Source: Myxococcales bacterium FL481 (GTDB lineage Bacteria; Myxococcota_A; Polyangia; Nannocystales; Nannocystaceae). Taken from it: 64,000 nucleotides of DNA. The notes below the pieces were generated by a model that saw nothing but the letters and a program-made list of their open reading frames with translations, made no database searches and had not been told where the DNA came from. A program made the position numbers and the translations under genes. The stretch is from the NCBI GenBank assembly GCA_006508105.1, contig QKPP01000279.1, forward strand, positions 1-64,000, read 5' to 3'. Below are positions 31,079 to 39,921 of this stretch, one piece after another; within the stretch, counting starts at the first letter, position 1; every line of letters starts with the position of its first letter.

Positions 31079-31521
31079 AGTCGGCGACGCGGGTCCCGGC
31101 CGCCCACGTGGTGTACGTCGGCGAGTCCTCCCCGCCCCCCGAGCACGAAGCCACCTGTGCCATCTCGTCGCTGACCGCCCGCATGTGGCTCGCCGACACC
31201 CTTCCCCCCGAGGCCCGTCAACTGCGAGCCGAGGGCTGCCAGGTGGCGACCGCCCCCGACGCCGGGCCGGAAACGCGTCGATTGGCCCGACGACTCCGGG
31301 CGTACCTATGTCCGGTCCAAAACACCGGCCTCGCCGAGATCGCGCAGGACCTAGGTCTGCACGTCACGGCCGAGGCCCTCCGGTCCAACCGGCTGCCAGA
31401 GGCCCCGACGTACCGAGACGTCGCGGCCACGCTGCCCGAACACGACACCCCGCCGCGCGGCTCCCCGGCGGCGCAATACATCAACCTCGCGCGAGTCTTC
31501 CTCGCGCTCGAACACCTGTAG
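31075..31521 (+). CDS. Hypothetical protein in GT9 operon
   Basis: ATGA overlap with the GT9 stop; 148 aa. Confidence 0.6.
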   Translation: MKSATRVPAAHVVYVGESSPPPEHEATCAISSLTARMWLADTLPPEARQLRAEGCQVATAPDAGPETRRLARRLRAYLCPVQNTGLAEIAQDLGLHVTAEALRSNRLPEAPTYRDVAATLPEHDTPPRGSPAAQYINLARVFLALEHL

Positions 31522-31526
31522 CTACG

Positions 31527-31799
31527 ATGAACAAGATCAAACGACGCCGCAAAACAACCGCCCGCCGTCGGTCCAAGCCGCCGGCGCCCGCCCCCTCGGC
31601 CATCGGCGAACTCGTATCCGCCTTGGCTGAGACGAACTGCCGACTTTGGCATCGAGAAGACGATGCACGCAGCGAGGACGACACCGAAGTCGCGCGCGCC
31701 AAACGTGAGATCGACGCGCTCAATCAACAGCGCAACGATCTCATCGAGCGAATCGACGATGTGGTGATGGCTGCGCTTCCGCTGCGCAAGGCGAGCTGA
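31527..31799 (+). CDS. DUF4254-like small protein
   Basis: ATG 31527 ([14 protein letters not shown]); [40 protein letters not shown] resembles the DUF4254 signature WHxED..R...KR.ID..NQ.R.DLxExID. Confidence 0.6.
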   Translation: MNKIKRRRKTTARRRSKPPAPAPSAIGELVSALAETNCRLWHREDDARSEDDTEVARAKREIDALNQQRNDLIERIDDVVMAALPLRKAS

Positions 31800-32116
31800 T
31801 GGCCGAAACGATCGGTTCGCTCGTCGACAAGGTGAGCATCGCCGAGCTGCGAATCTGGCACACGCTCGAGCTCATCTACGACCCGACGGTCCACGACGCG
31901 ATCAAAGACGAATGTCGCCAACGACTTGTCGTCATCCGCGAGCAGCGAGACGACCTCGCGGCCGAGCTCGCAACGCTGTGGATCAGCTTGTGCGAAGGAC
32001 GGCAAACCCCGAAGCTGTATCGGCAGTACAAGATGTACAACGACCCGAAGCTACGCAGCGTCGACCCCGCGCGCGAGGCGTCCGACGCCGAAGCGGTCGA
32101 GCGCCGCGCAGCGTGA
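31799..32116 (+). CDS. Small protein distantly similar to its DUF4254-like neighbour
   Basis: TGATG coupling with the upstream ORF; IGSLVDKVSIAELRIWHTLELIYD...REQRDDLAAEL mirrors [20 protein letters not shown]...[11 protein letters not shown]. Confidence 0.6.
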   Translation: MAETIGSLVDKVSIAELRIWHTLELIYDPTVHDAIKDECRQRLVVIREQRDDLAAELATLWISLCEGRQTPKLYRQYKMYNDPKLRSVDPAREASDAEAVERRAA

Positions 32117-32275
32117 GCCCCAACCGGAGCCACGCCGCCCGACGACAACGCGCCGGACCGGATCGACGACGCAGCATCGCCGACCGGGGCGATGCCATGC
32201 CGCCCCACGAACGGCACCGTCGAGTCCACCGTACGCGCTGAGCCGGATCGCCGCCCCGCTCAACAGTGCGGCCTA

Positions 32276-33043
32276 CTAGCCTTCGGCGGCGACCGTCGAC
32301 TTCACGTACCCGTTGGGCACCTCAAACTTGAAGGTTTTGGCGTCGAGGCCCCGATTGGTGGCCACACCGTCGAGCCGAAAGTAGTTCGTGCTGCCGTCGT
32401 GATTGTACACGGTGAACCCGTCGACACGCCCCGTGGTGGCGTGCACCACCAGCACCAGCCCCTTGTAGCGCGACTGCTTCTTCTTCGGCTTGAGCTCGAG
32501 TACGTGATGATCGGCGTCGCCGTATTTTTGGATGCGATCGTCTTTCGCGTATCGCACGAGAAACTCTCGCACGAGTCGGTCGCCGCCGAACAAAAACTGC
32601 ATGGCCGCGTTGAGGTCCGGGTTTTCGTCCATCGACGAGGTCGTGACCTGGCGCGTGTCGTGTTCGACGATCCACAGCTTCTTCCCGTCGGCGTAGAAGT
32701 CGTGCTCCGCCTGGCCCGCGTAGTCCCACAGCATCATCCCCGGCTTTTTGAGCTTCAGCTGGCCGCCGGTGACGGTTTCGGTACGAAACGTGGAGTTGTA
32801 GTAGGTCTGGGTGAAGTTGGCCTGCAAGTCGGTGGTCGCGTCGTAGAAGGCTTGCACCATCAGCAGCACCTCGGACGCCTTCGGCCGATACGCCGGGCGC
32901 TTCGCGGCGGCAGCCGGCGCGAAGTAAGCGGACCACGATTGGGCCGACTCGGCGAGGCTCGACCAGTATGTCGACCACGACGGCACCACCGCGGGAGTGG
33001 AGACGAGGGACAAGGCAAAAACGCTGGCGACGAGGTTGGACAT
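32276..33043 (-). CDS. lolA: Outer-membrane lipoprotein carrier protein LolA
   Basis: VQAFYDATTDLQANFTQTYYNSTFRTETVTGGQLKLKKPGMMLWDYA; signal peptide after ATG 33041-33043. Confidence 0.85.
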   Translation of the reverse strand: MSNLVASVFALSLVSTPAVVPSWSTYWSSLAESAQSWSAYFAPAAAAKRPAYRPKASEVLLMVQAFYDATTDLQANFTQTYYNSTFRTETVTGGQLKLKKPGMMLWDYAGQAEHDFYADGKKLWIVEHDTRQVTTSSMDENPDLNAAMQFLFGGDRLVREFLVRYAKDDRIQKYGDADHHVLELKPKKKQSRYKGLVLVVHATTGRVDGFTVYNHDGSTNYFRLDGVATNRGLDAKTFKFEVPNGYVKSTVAAEG

Positions 33044-33202
33044 GTGGGACTCCCCAGTGTAGCGGGTACTGGAGTCGACGGGCCTTGCGCGGCGTTTATT
33101 CGCCGGCTCGCCGGCGCTGGGCGCGAGGCCCCGGGTTTCCCCCGCGAAGCCGCGGCCATCGACGTGCGAACCCGACTGGTCGCACGTCGTCACATCCCGT
33201 GG

Positions 33203-36082
33203 CTACGCGGCCGACACGTAGACCTCGCGGGGTTTCGTGCCCCGCGCAGGCCCGATCACGCCGTCTTGCTCCATGCACTCGACGATCTTGGCCGCTCGGT
33301 TGTAGCCGATGCCCAATCGCCGCTGGATCATGCTGGTCGACACCTTTTGGGCCTCGGCCACGATCTGCACCGCCTTGTCGTACAGCTCATCGACGGGCCG
33401 CTGTTCTTCCTCGCCCGCATCGCCCCCATCTGATTCGCGCGCGATGGAAAGATCGTAGGCGGGGCGTGCATGCTTGCGCGTGTGAGCCACGACCTTCTCG
33501 ATCTCGTGCTCGGACACGAAGCAGCCGTGGATCCGTCGCGGCTCGCGGCCACGATCCATGTAGAGCATGTCGCCCATGCCGAGCAGCTGCTTGGCGCCTT
33601 TTTGATCCAAAATGGTGCGCGAGTCGACATCGCTGGTGACCTGAAACGCAATACGTGACGGGAAGTTGTTCTTGATCGTACCCGTGATCACGTCCACGCT
33701 CGGACGCTGGGTCGCCACGATGAGGTGAATCCCCGCGGCACGGGCTTTCGCAGCAATGCGCGCGACGTTGGCTTCGACTTCCTTGCTGGCCACCATCATG
33801 AGATCCGCGAACTCGTCGATGATGACCACGATGTAGGCCAGCCCCTCGGGCCGCTCCCCGAGCTCGACCCCGCCGGTGACCGGCGACAAGTTGCCCTGCT
33901 CGTCCACGGCGATTCCCGACATCTTGCTGCCATCGCCCGACGCTTCTCCGTCCACATCGGCGATCGCGGTTTGTGCGGCGTGGGCTTGCTCGAGCGCTCG
34001 CTTCTCCGCGTCCCACTCGGACTGCAGCTGGGGCAGTTTGTCGTTGTAGCCCCGAATGTCGCGCACCTTGGCCTCGCTGAGCATGGCGTAGCGGCGTTCC
34101 ATCTCGTTCACCGTCCAGCGCAACGCGTTGTTGGCCCGCTCCGCGTCGGTGATGACCGGCAGCAGCAGATGGGGAATATCGGCGTAGATGCTAAACTCGA
34201 GCATCTTGGGGTCGATCAGGATCATGCGCACCTCGTCGGGGGTGCACGTGTAGAGGATCGAGCAGATCATCGAATTGACGCCCACCGACTTGCCAGCCCC
34301 GGTCGCCCCGGCGACGAGCAGGTGCGGTGCTTTGGCCAGGTTGATGGCCACCGGCTTGCCCGTGATGTCCTTGCCGAGCGACAAGTGAATCCCGCTCGGC
34401 TGGGCGCGCAAGTCCTCCTCGTCGAGGATCTCGTGAATCGTCACCATCTCGCGGGTCTTGTTGGGCACCTCGAAGCCCACGGTGGCTTTGCCGGGAATTG
34501 GCGCGAGGATCCGGATGCGAATGGCCTCCAACGCCATTGCCAGATCGTTCTCCAGGGTTTCGATCTTCGACAGCTTGACCCCCGCCTCGGGTTTGAACTC
34601 ATAGCGGGTGATAACCGGCCCCGGGTGGACTTTGGTCACTTTGCCGCGGATGCGAAATTGAGCCAGCGTGTGTACGATCTTGTCCGCTTGCGCGTAGACG
34701 AAGTCGCGGTCGAGCTTGGATTCCTTTTGCCGCTGGGCCTCGAATAGCTGCAACGGCGGCAGCTCGTACCGGTCCGTCAGGTACTCCACGCGTTGGTGAC
34801 AACTCGTCGGCGTGGCTGCTTCTTCGCTCGCTGGTTTGCGAGCAGCGGCCTTGGCCACGCCCTCGCCGGCGGCTTGGGCCAGTTCAGACGCGCGCGGCGG
34901 GGGTTTTTTGCCCGACGGGTTGGCGGAAACGACGGCATCGTCCCCCTGGCGTGACAGCACAATTTCGGGGCGGTCGGCCCCCGGGGCTCTCGCATCGTGC
35001 GGCGCCCCGTCGGGGGGAGGTTCTTTGACCGCGCGTGCCGGCGGATCGCCACGCGAGCTGCCCTTGGACGACTTGCCCTTGGTCGACTCGCCCTTGGTCG
35101 ACTCGCCCTTGGTCGACTCGCCCTTGGTCGACTTGCGCTTCGTCGGCTTGCGGGCAGTCGGGTTGCCGGCAGTCGGGGGATCGAGCTCTGAGGTCGCCTT
35201 CGGTTCGGCCCTCGCCCCACGCCCTCGGGAGGGCCCACGAACGGGTTCCGGCGACACGGGTGAGGCCGCGGGTTCGGCCTCGTCCTCGTCGCTCCACTCC
35301 CCACCGTCCTCGTCGGCTACGGCCCCGTCTTCGGCCTCGTCCTCATACTCCCACTCCTCCTCATCCGCATCGGCGTCGAGCGTCGTCGCGTTCGGGTCAT
35401 GCTCGGGGTCGTCGGTGAACTCCGCTGGGTCCAGGCCATCGCTGTTGTCTTCCGCTCTCGCGGCCGACCGGGCCACCGCCTTTTCACGCTGAGTGGCGAC
35501 GAGCTCGCCGATCCCGTGCCAGAGGTATCGGCCGCTGCGCGCGAGCAGGTGCCCGCAGCCTCGGCCCAGCTCAACCAGGTGCCGCGTGGACAAGGGAGTG
35601 GACGCCACCAAGCCGACGCAGATGATCGCCCCGGCGATCAGATACGTCCCCGCCACATCGAATAGGCCCAGGCTCACTTCGCCCACAAGCTCGCCCACCA
35701 GCCCGCCCGCCGTGTAGGCATGGACGCGGTAGTGAGGAAACAGTACGTGAAGCAGCACGCACCCGCCGATGGTCGCCAAGGTGAAGCCGACCCCTTCGCC
35801 CAAACGCAACTCCATGTCGACGCCACGCAGGCTCTTGATGCCCACGCCGAAGATGCCGACCACCACCAGGTACGACGCCATCCCGAATCCCGCGTACAAC
35901 GCGCTGGCCACGATGCCGCCGACGGGGCCCATCAAGGTCCCGTCCCCGAACTGATGCGACACCAAGCCGCCGAGCACGAGAGCGCCGATCGCAAACAACG
36001 CGACGCCAAGAAACTCGGCCCAGCGCCGGGGGATCCCCGCGGCGGGTTGCTGACTGCCTCGTTTTCCGGGTTTCTTGGCCAT
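33203..36082 (-). CDS. ftsK: DNA translocase FtsK/SpoIIIE
   Basis: 959 aa; N-terminal TMs, LLVAGATGAGKSVGVNSMICSILY Walker A, VVIIDEFADLMMVASKEVE Walker B, C-terminal gamma winged helix (STSMIQRRLGIGYNRAAKIVECMEQDGVIGPA). Confidence 0.96.
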   Translation of the reverse strand: MAKKPGKRGSQQPAAGIPRRWAEFLGVALFAIGALVLGGLVSHQFGDGTLMGPVGGIVASALYAGFGMASYLVVVGIFGVGIKSLRGVDMELRLGEGVGFTLATIGGCVLLHVLFPHYRVHAYTAGGLVGELVGEVSLGLFDVAGTYLIAGAIICVGLVASTPLSTRHLVELGRGCGHLLARSGRYLWHGIGELVATQREKAVARSAARAEDNSDGLDPAEFTDDPEHDPNATTLDADADEEEWEYEDEAEDGAVADEDGGEWSDEDEAEPAASPVSPEPVRGPSRGRGARAEPKATSELDPPTAGNPTARKPTKRKSTKGESTKGESTKGESTKGKSSKGSSRGDPPARAVKEPPPDGAPHDARAPGADRPEIVLSRQGDDAVVSANPSGKKPPPRASELAQAAGEGVAKAAARKPASEEAATPTSCHQRVEYLTDRYELPPLQLFEAQRQKESKLDRDFVYAQADKIVHTLAQFRIRGKVTKVHPGPVITRYEFKPEAGVKLSKIETLENDLAMALEAIRIRILAPIPGKATVGFEVPNKTREMVTIHEILDEEDLRAQPSGIHLSLGKDITGKPVAINLAKAPHLLVAGATGAGKSVGVNSMICSILYTCTPDEVRMILIDPKMLEFSIYADIPHLLLPVITDAERANNALRWTVNEMERRYAMLSEAKVRDIRGYNDKLPQLQSEWDAEKRALEQAHAAQTAIADVDGEASGDGSKMSGIAVDEQGNLSPVTGGVELGERPEGLAYIVVIIDEFADLMMVASKEVEANVARIAAKARAAGIHLIVATQRPSVDVITGTIKNNFPSRIAFQVTSDVDSRTILDQKGAKQLLGMGDMLYMDRGREPRRIHGCFVSEHEIEKVVAHTRKHARPAYDLSIARESDGGDAGEEEQRPVDELYDKAVQIVAEAQKVSTSMIQRRLGIGYNRAAKIVECMEQDGVIGPARGTKPREVYVSAA
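35061..35150 (-). repeat. 15-bp in-frame tandem repeat in the FtsK linker (KSTKG/E units)
   Basis: cccttggtcgactcg repeated about 6 times; protein KRKSTKGESTKGESTKGESTKGKSSKG. Confidence 0.9.
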
Positions 36083-36204
36083 TTCTGAGACTTTCGCGGG
36101 CGGTGAAGGGACGCAGACGACTGGCAGACTACGTTGTCGTACGTGTGCGCAAATGTCGGCAAATTTGTCGCAGCAGCGGGCGGGTCAGGTTAGGCTCGCG
36201 GCCT

Positions 36205-36999
36205 ATGAAGACTGCCGTACTGCCCCTGGCACTTTTCCTACTGGCCCCCGCGGGCTGCAAAAAAGACGAGCTGCAGGCCGCGCTCGACGAGGCGAATGCC
36301 GCGCTGACCCAGACCCGCGGCGAGCTCGACGCCGAGCGTCAGTCCAACGATCAGCTTCGTCAGGAGAACAAGTCGCTGCAAGATCGCATCGCGGAAGTCG
36401 AAGCCCAGATCGCTCAGCTGCAGGGACAGATCGAAGACTTGGCGGAGAAGGCGGGCAGCACAGCCCAAGAACTCGCGGAACTGCGAGAAGAGAAACGGAA
36501 ACGCGAGGCGGAGCTGCGTGTGTACAAAGACCTGATCGGGCGCCTGCGCCGGCTGGTCGACGCGGGCACGATCAGCATCGAGTTTCGCAAAGGTCGCATG
36601 GTGGTGAAGCTGTCGAACAGCATCTTGTTCGACTCGGGGCGCACGAAGCTCAAAGAGGAAGGCCAAGCGGCCTTGGGCGAACTGGCCCAAGCGCTGGCGA
36701 CCGTCGGCGATCGCGACTTTCTCATCGCGGGGCACACCGACAACGTGCCGATCCGCAACGCACGCTTCAATAGCAACTGGTCGTTGAGCACCGCGCGAGC
36801 GGTGGAGGTGGTCAACTACCTCGTGGCACAGGGGATGAACCCGATTCACCTCGGCGCCGCCGGATTCGGCGAGTTCGACCCGGTCGGGGACAACGGCGAT
36901 GAGGACGGTCGCGCGGAGAATCGCCGCATCGAGATCATCTTGATGCCGCGACTCGGGGATATCCCCGGCATGCAAGAGATGCTGACCGGGGCGTCGTAG
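36205..36999 (+). CDS. OmpA-family lipoprotein with long coiled coil
   Basis: Lipobox LAPAGC; coiled coil ELQAALDEANAALTQTRGELDAERQ...; OmpA motif FLIAGHTDNVPIRNARFNSNWSLSTARAVEVVNYLVAQGM..GFGEFDPVGDNGDEDGRAENRRIEI. Confidence 0.88.
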   Translation: MKTAVLPLALFLLAPAGCKKDELQAALDEANAALTQTRGELDAERQSNDQLRQENKSLQDRIAEVEAQIAQLQGQIEDLAEKAGSTAQELAELREEKRKREAELRVYKDLIGRLRRLVDAGTISIEFRKGRMVVKLSNSILFDSGRTKLKEEGQAALGELAQALATVGDRDFLIAGHTDNVPIRNARFNSNWSLSTARAVEVVNYLVAQGMNPIHLGAAGFGEFDPVGDNGDEDGRAENRRIEIILMPRLGDIPGMQEMLTGAS

Positions 37000-37233
37000 T
37001 CGACCGACGGTCCCGCGGTCGAGGGAGCCGCGCCGCGACGGTCGCCGACGCGGTGGGATGACGCCGTCTCGTGAACGCGTCGCCGTCGATGCGACGCCGC
37101 GTTCGCGTCCGTTCTAGAAGAACATCGCCGACGACAAGACATCGCGTGCGGTCACGGGCGGTGTCCGTCAATGGTGAGCAACGCAACCTCGCGCGTCATC
37201 GCGGGCCGACCGTCTGCGACCCACCGTGCCCGG

Positions 37234-37839
37234 TCAGTGGCCAACGTTGTGCACGCCGTGCTCGGTGACCACGTGCTGCACGGCGACGTCGTTCGGACCG
37301 CGTGGGACGGACTCTCCAACCGGCTGGAGACAAGCCGCGAACACCAGACCGACGCGCAGGACGTCCGTGGGGGGGAGAGGCTGCAGGGCACGGTCGTAGT
37401 AGCCTCGGCCGTAACCGACCCGGTGACCGCCGCGGTCGAACAACAGGCCCGGAACGAGCACGAGGTCTACCGCCGCGTCCACCAACGGTGTGCCCCCGCG
37501 ATCCGCCGGCGGTTCGAGGAGCCCAAAGGTCGACGGCTGAAGCTGCGCAACGTCGGTGATGTCGGCAAACACCAACTGGTTCCGAGACGCGATCCTCGGC
37601 ACCACAACCCGCTTGCCGTTGTGCAGGGCGTGACGCAATAGCGCCGAGGTATCCGGTTCGTCACGCACCCCGACGAACGCCGACAAAGTCCGGGCGCGAG
37701 ACCACCACGAACTCGCCTGCACATGTTCGGCGATGGCTGCGGACGCGGCGGCTCGACCCGCCGAACCGAGGCTGGTCCGGCGAGCCAGCGCTTCGCGGCG
37801 CATGGCGTCCTTGCGCTCGCGCGTCTCGACATCATCCAT
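37234..37839 (-). CDS. 5-formyltetrahydrofolate cyclo-ligase
   Basis: DLVLVPGLLFDRGGHRVGYGRGYYDRAL plus KRVVVPRI; start ATG 37837-37839 (MDDVETRERKDAMRREALARR). The track ORF reads on through the tRNA. Confidence 0.88.
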   Translation of the reverse strand: MDDVETRERKDAMRREALARRTSLGSAGRAAASAAIAEHVQASSWWSRARTLSAFVGVRDEPDTSALLRHALHNGKRVVVPRIASRNQLVFADITDVAQLQPSTFGLLEPPADRGGTPLVDAAVDLVLVPGLLFDRGGHRVGYGRGYYDRALQPLPPTDVLRVGLVFAACLQPVGESVPRGPNDVAVQHVVTEHGVHNVGH

Positions 37840-37919
37840 AGATGCATCGTGCCACCGCATCGCCAAGGCGTCTGCCTCTTGCGATGCCGATCGCCGCGTG
37901 ATATCCAACTCGAACGCTC

Positions 37920-37992
37920 GCGGGAGTAGCTCAGTTGGTAGAGTGTCAGCTTCCCAAGCTGAATGTCGCGGGTTCGAATCCCGTCTCCCGCT
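37920..37992 (+). tRNA. tRNA-Gly (anticodon CCC)
   Basis: Acceptor GCGGGAG/CTCCCGC; D-arm GCTCAGTTGGTAGAGT; anticodon stem-loop TCAGC-TTCCCAA-GCTGA; T-arm GCGGG-TTCGAAT-CCCGT; CCA not encoded. Confidence 0.93.
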
Positions 37993-38009
37993 CCGCCCCA
38001 CGGGCACGC

Positions 38010-38807
38010 TCAGCTCATCCGCTTCGTGTATCGCCGTCGCCACCCACCCCCGTCGCGGTATCGGGATGGCGTGTAGCCTCGAGACTCCAGCGTGTCGTCG
38101 ACCATCGTCCGGGGCGCATCGCAAGGTGTCCCCACGAAATGGACCGCCCATCCTCCGGGCGAGACCACGCGTTCGATCTCGGTCAACTCGGCCCCGAGCT
38201 CCCATCCGATGGCCCGCGATGTGACGAGCACATCGACCGAGTCAACCGGGAGCGGCACGCGATGGAGGAACCCGTCGAGCGGGTAGAGGTTGTTCAGTCC
38301 GACCTCCCGCGCCCGACCCCGGATGTACTCCCGAAGCCGGGTGACCGGCTCTACGGCGAACACGGTATCGGCGACCCGCGCTAGCTCCACGCTGAGCCAG
38401 CCCGTGCCCGAGCCAGCATCGACCACGGTGCGGCCTTCCAGCTCGCAGATCTCGCCCAACTGGTCGGTACCCCAGCGCAGCTCCTCGATCTGGTCGTAGG
38501 CCTCGGGGAAGCGTTGATACACCAGCCAGTCCGCGAGCTCCCACACCAGCGTGCGGCGACGTTGCTCCAGGTCGACGGTCGGCCGGTCCAAGCCGTCGAC
38601 AAGGGCGCCCAGCCACGGCTCGAGCTCCGGACAACGAGCCACGAGAAACCGCCGCAGCCGTGGGTCAGCCGCCAACGTCGCGCCCAGGGCGGGCAACGGC
38701 GCACGACTGGGTAGTGCCAGAAGTTGGAACCGCTCCAAGAGGAACAGGTCGTCGACCTCCAACGGGAGGTGACCGAACCAGCGCTCGAGTCGTTCGCGGT
38801 AGCTCAC
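38010..38807 (-). CDS. Class I SAM-dependent methyltransferase
   Basis: GRTVVDAGSGTGWLSVELARVADTVFAVEPVTRLREYIRGRAREVGLNN; GTG start at 38807 (VSYRERLERWFG). Confidence 0.8.
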   Translation of the reverse strand: MSYRERLERWFGHLPLEVDDLFLLERFQLLALPSRAPLPALGATLAADPRLRRFLVARCPELEPWLGALVDGLDRPTVDLEQRRRTLVWELADWLVYQRFPEAYDQIEELRWGTDQLGEICELEGRTVVDAGSGTGWLSVELARVADTVFAVEPVTRLREYIRGRAREVGLNNLYPLDGFLHRVPLPVDSVDVLVTSRAIGWELGAELTEIERVVSPGGWAVHFVGTPCDAPRTMVDDTLESRGYTPSRYRDGGGWRRRYTKRMS

Positions 38808-38835
38808 GGTAGTGGATCCCCCAGTTAGGCTTAGG

Positions 38836-39696
38836 CTAGTGAGGCATGCCCTGGCGGCTGTCCATCGGCGTGCGGAACCACTGGTCCAGCGTAATCGACG
38901 GCGCGCCGTACAAAGCGTTGGCCTCTGAGGGATCGCCATGCTCTCCAGCGACGTCGAGATACGCAACCAACTCGGTCACGTCGCGAAAATCCGGGTTGCG
39001 CAGCAGTCTCGCGGCGATTCGTGCCAACCACGGTTTCATTCGCACAGTGCTGACGTCCGGGTGACAGGCCGCGATGAACCGCTGCGTCGCGTCCGACAGC
39101 GTGACGGCCTCCGGTCCGTACACGTACAGTGCTTTGCCGACCCCGCGATCGTCGTCGTACGACGCCGCGACGATCCGCCCGAAGTCCGCCGCCGCGAAGA
39201 AGTGCAACGGCGGCGGGTTGTTGCCCAGCAAGACGATCGCCCACTTTCCCCGAATGAAGTTGTGCAAGGTCTCCATGACCCAGGTGGGCCGGAAGATGAC
39301 GTGCGGAATGCCGCTGCCCCGCAACAGCTCCTCGGTGCGCATCTTGATGTCGCATCGCGCGAACCATCGGTTCTCTTCGCTGAGCGTCGTCGCCGAGACG
39401 TAGCTGATGCGATCAAGCTGCCCCTGCGCCAACGCGATGACGGCCCGCATCGCCGCGTACTCAGCCGTCGGAGTCAAGTTGATGTGGACCGCGTCACAAC
39501 CCACCATCGCGGCGCGAAGGTCAGACTCACGTTCGACGGTCCCCTCGGCGAGTTCGACGGCGTCGCCGAGTCGCGCCCGCGTCTTTGCGGCACGGCGGGT
39601 GAGAACGCGAACACGATGGCCTTCATCGACCAAGCGGTTCACAACCGGGCGGCCCAGCATACCGGTACCGCCCAACACCAAGATATGACGTTTCAT
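38836..39696 (-). CDS. NAD(P)-binding NmrA/SDR-like protein
   Basis: MKRHILVLGGTGMLGRPVVNRLVDEGHRVRVLTR (GxxGxxG Rossmann); ATG at 39694-39696. Confidence 0.85.
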   Translation of the reverse strand: MKRHILVLGGTGMLGRPVVNRLVDEGHRVRVLTRRAAKTRARLGDAVELAEGTVERESDLRAAMVGCDAVHINLTPTAEYAAMRAVIALAQGQLDRISYVSATTLSEENRWFARCDIKMRTEELLRGSGIPHVIFRPTWVMETLHNFIRGKWAIVLLGNNPPPLHFFAAADFGRIVAASYDDDRGVGKALYVYGPEAVTLSDATQRFIAACHPDVSTVRMKPWLARIAARLLRNPDFRDVTELVAYLDVAGEHGDPSEANALYGAPSITLDQWFRTPMDSRQGMPH

Positions 39697-39837
39697 AGGG
39701 CCGCCCCCGCGGTTCACCTCACCAACCCTAGCGGAGACCGAGTCGCGCCAGATCCGAATTGTTTTCGGGCCGCGGCGTCGAGGGCCGGCCGGGCTTGCGG
39801 GGGCGGGCCCGCGGACGTCGTCCCCGTGAACGCGAAA

Positions 39838-39865
39838 CCCGAAGCGAGGTCGTCCTCGCTTCGGG
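39838..39865 (-). terminator. 12-bp perfect hairpin (CCCGAAGCGAGG-TCGT-CCTCGCTTCGGG), candidate terminator of the PhoX-like gene
   Basis: Direct reading; downstream of the minus-strand stop at 39922. Confidence 0.6.
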
Positions 39866-39870
39866 CACGC

Positions 39871-39899
39871 GAGCCAGCTTCACGAAGAAGCTTGGCTCA
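39871..39899 (-). terminator. Second near-perfect hairpin (GAGCCAGCTTC...GAAGCTTGGCTC)
   Basis: Direct reading; tandem with the 39838 hairpin, one bulged T. Confidence 0.5.
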
Positions 39900-39921
39900 A
39901 GGTCGGTGAGCCCGACCGACG

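Noticed and set aside
33725-34747. 340-aa plus-strand ORF
   Set aside because: Antisense to ftsK ATPase domain.
37000-37022. TCGACCG...CGGTCGA hairpin after the OmpA lipoprotein
   Set aside because: Short GC-rich stem with 9-nt loop and no T-tract; expected by chance in this composition.
37234-38205. Extended N-terminus of the cyclo-ligase ORF
   Set aside because: Reads through the tRNA-Gly gene; the internal ATG at 37839 fits family length.
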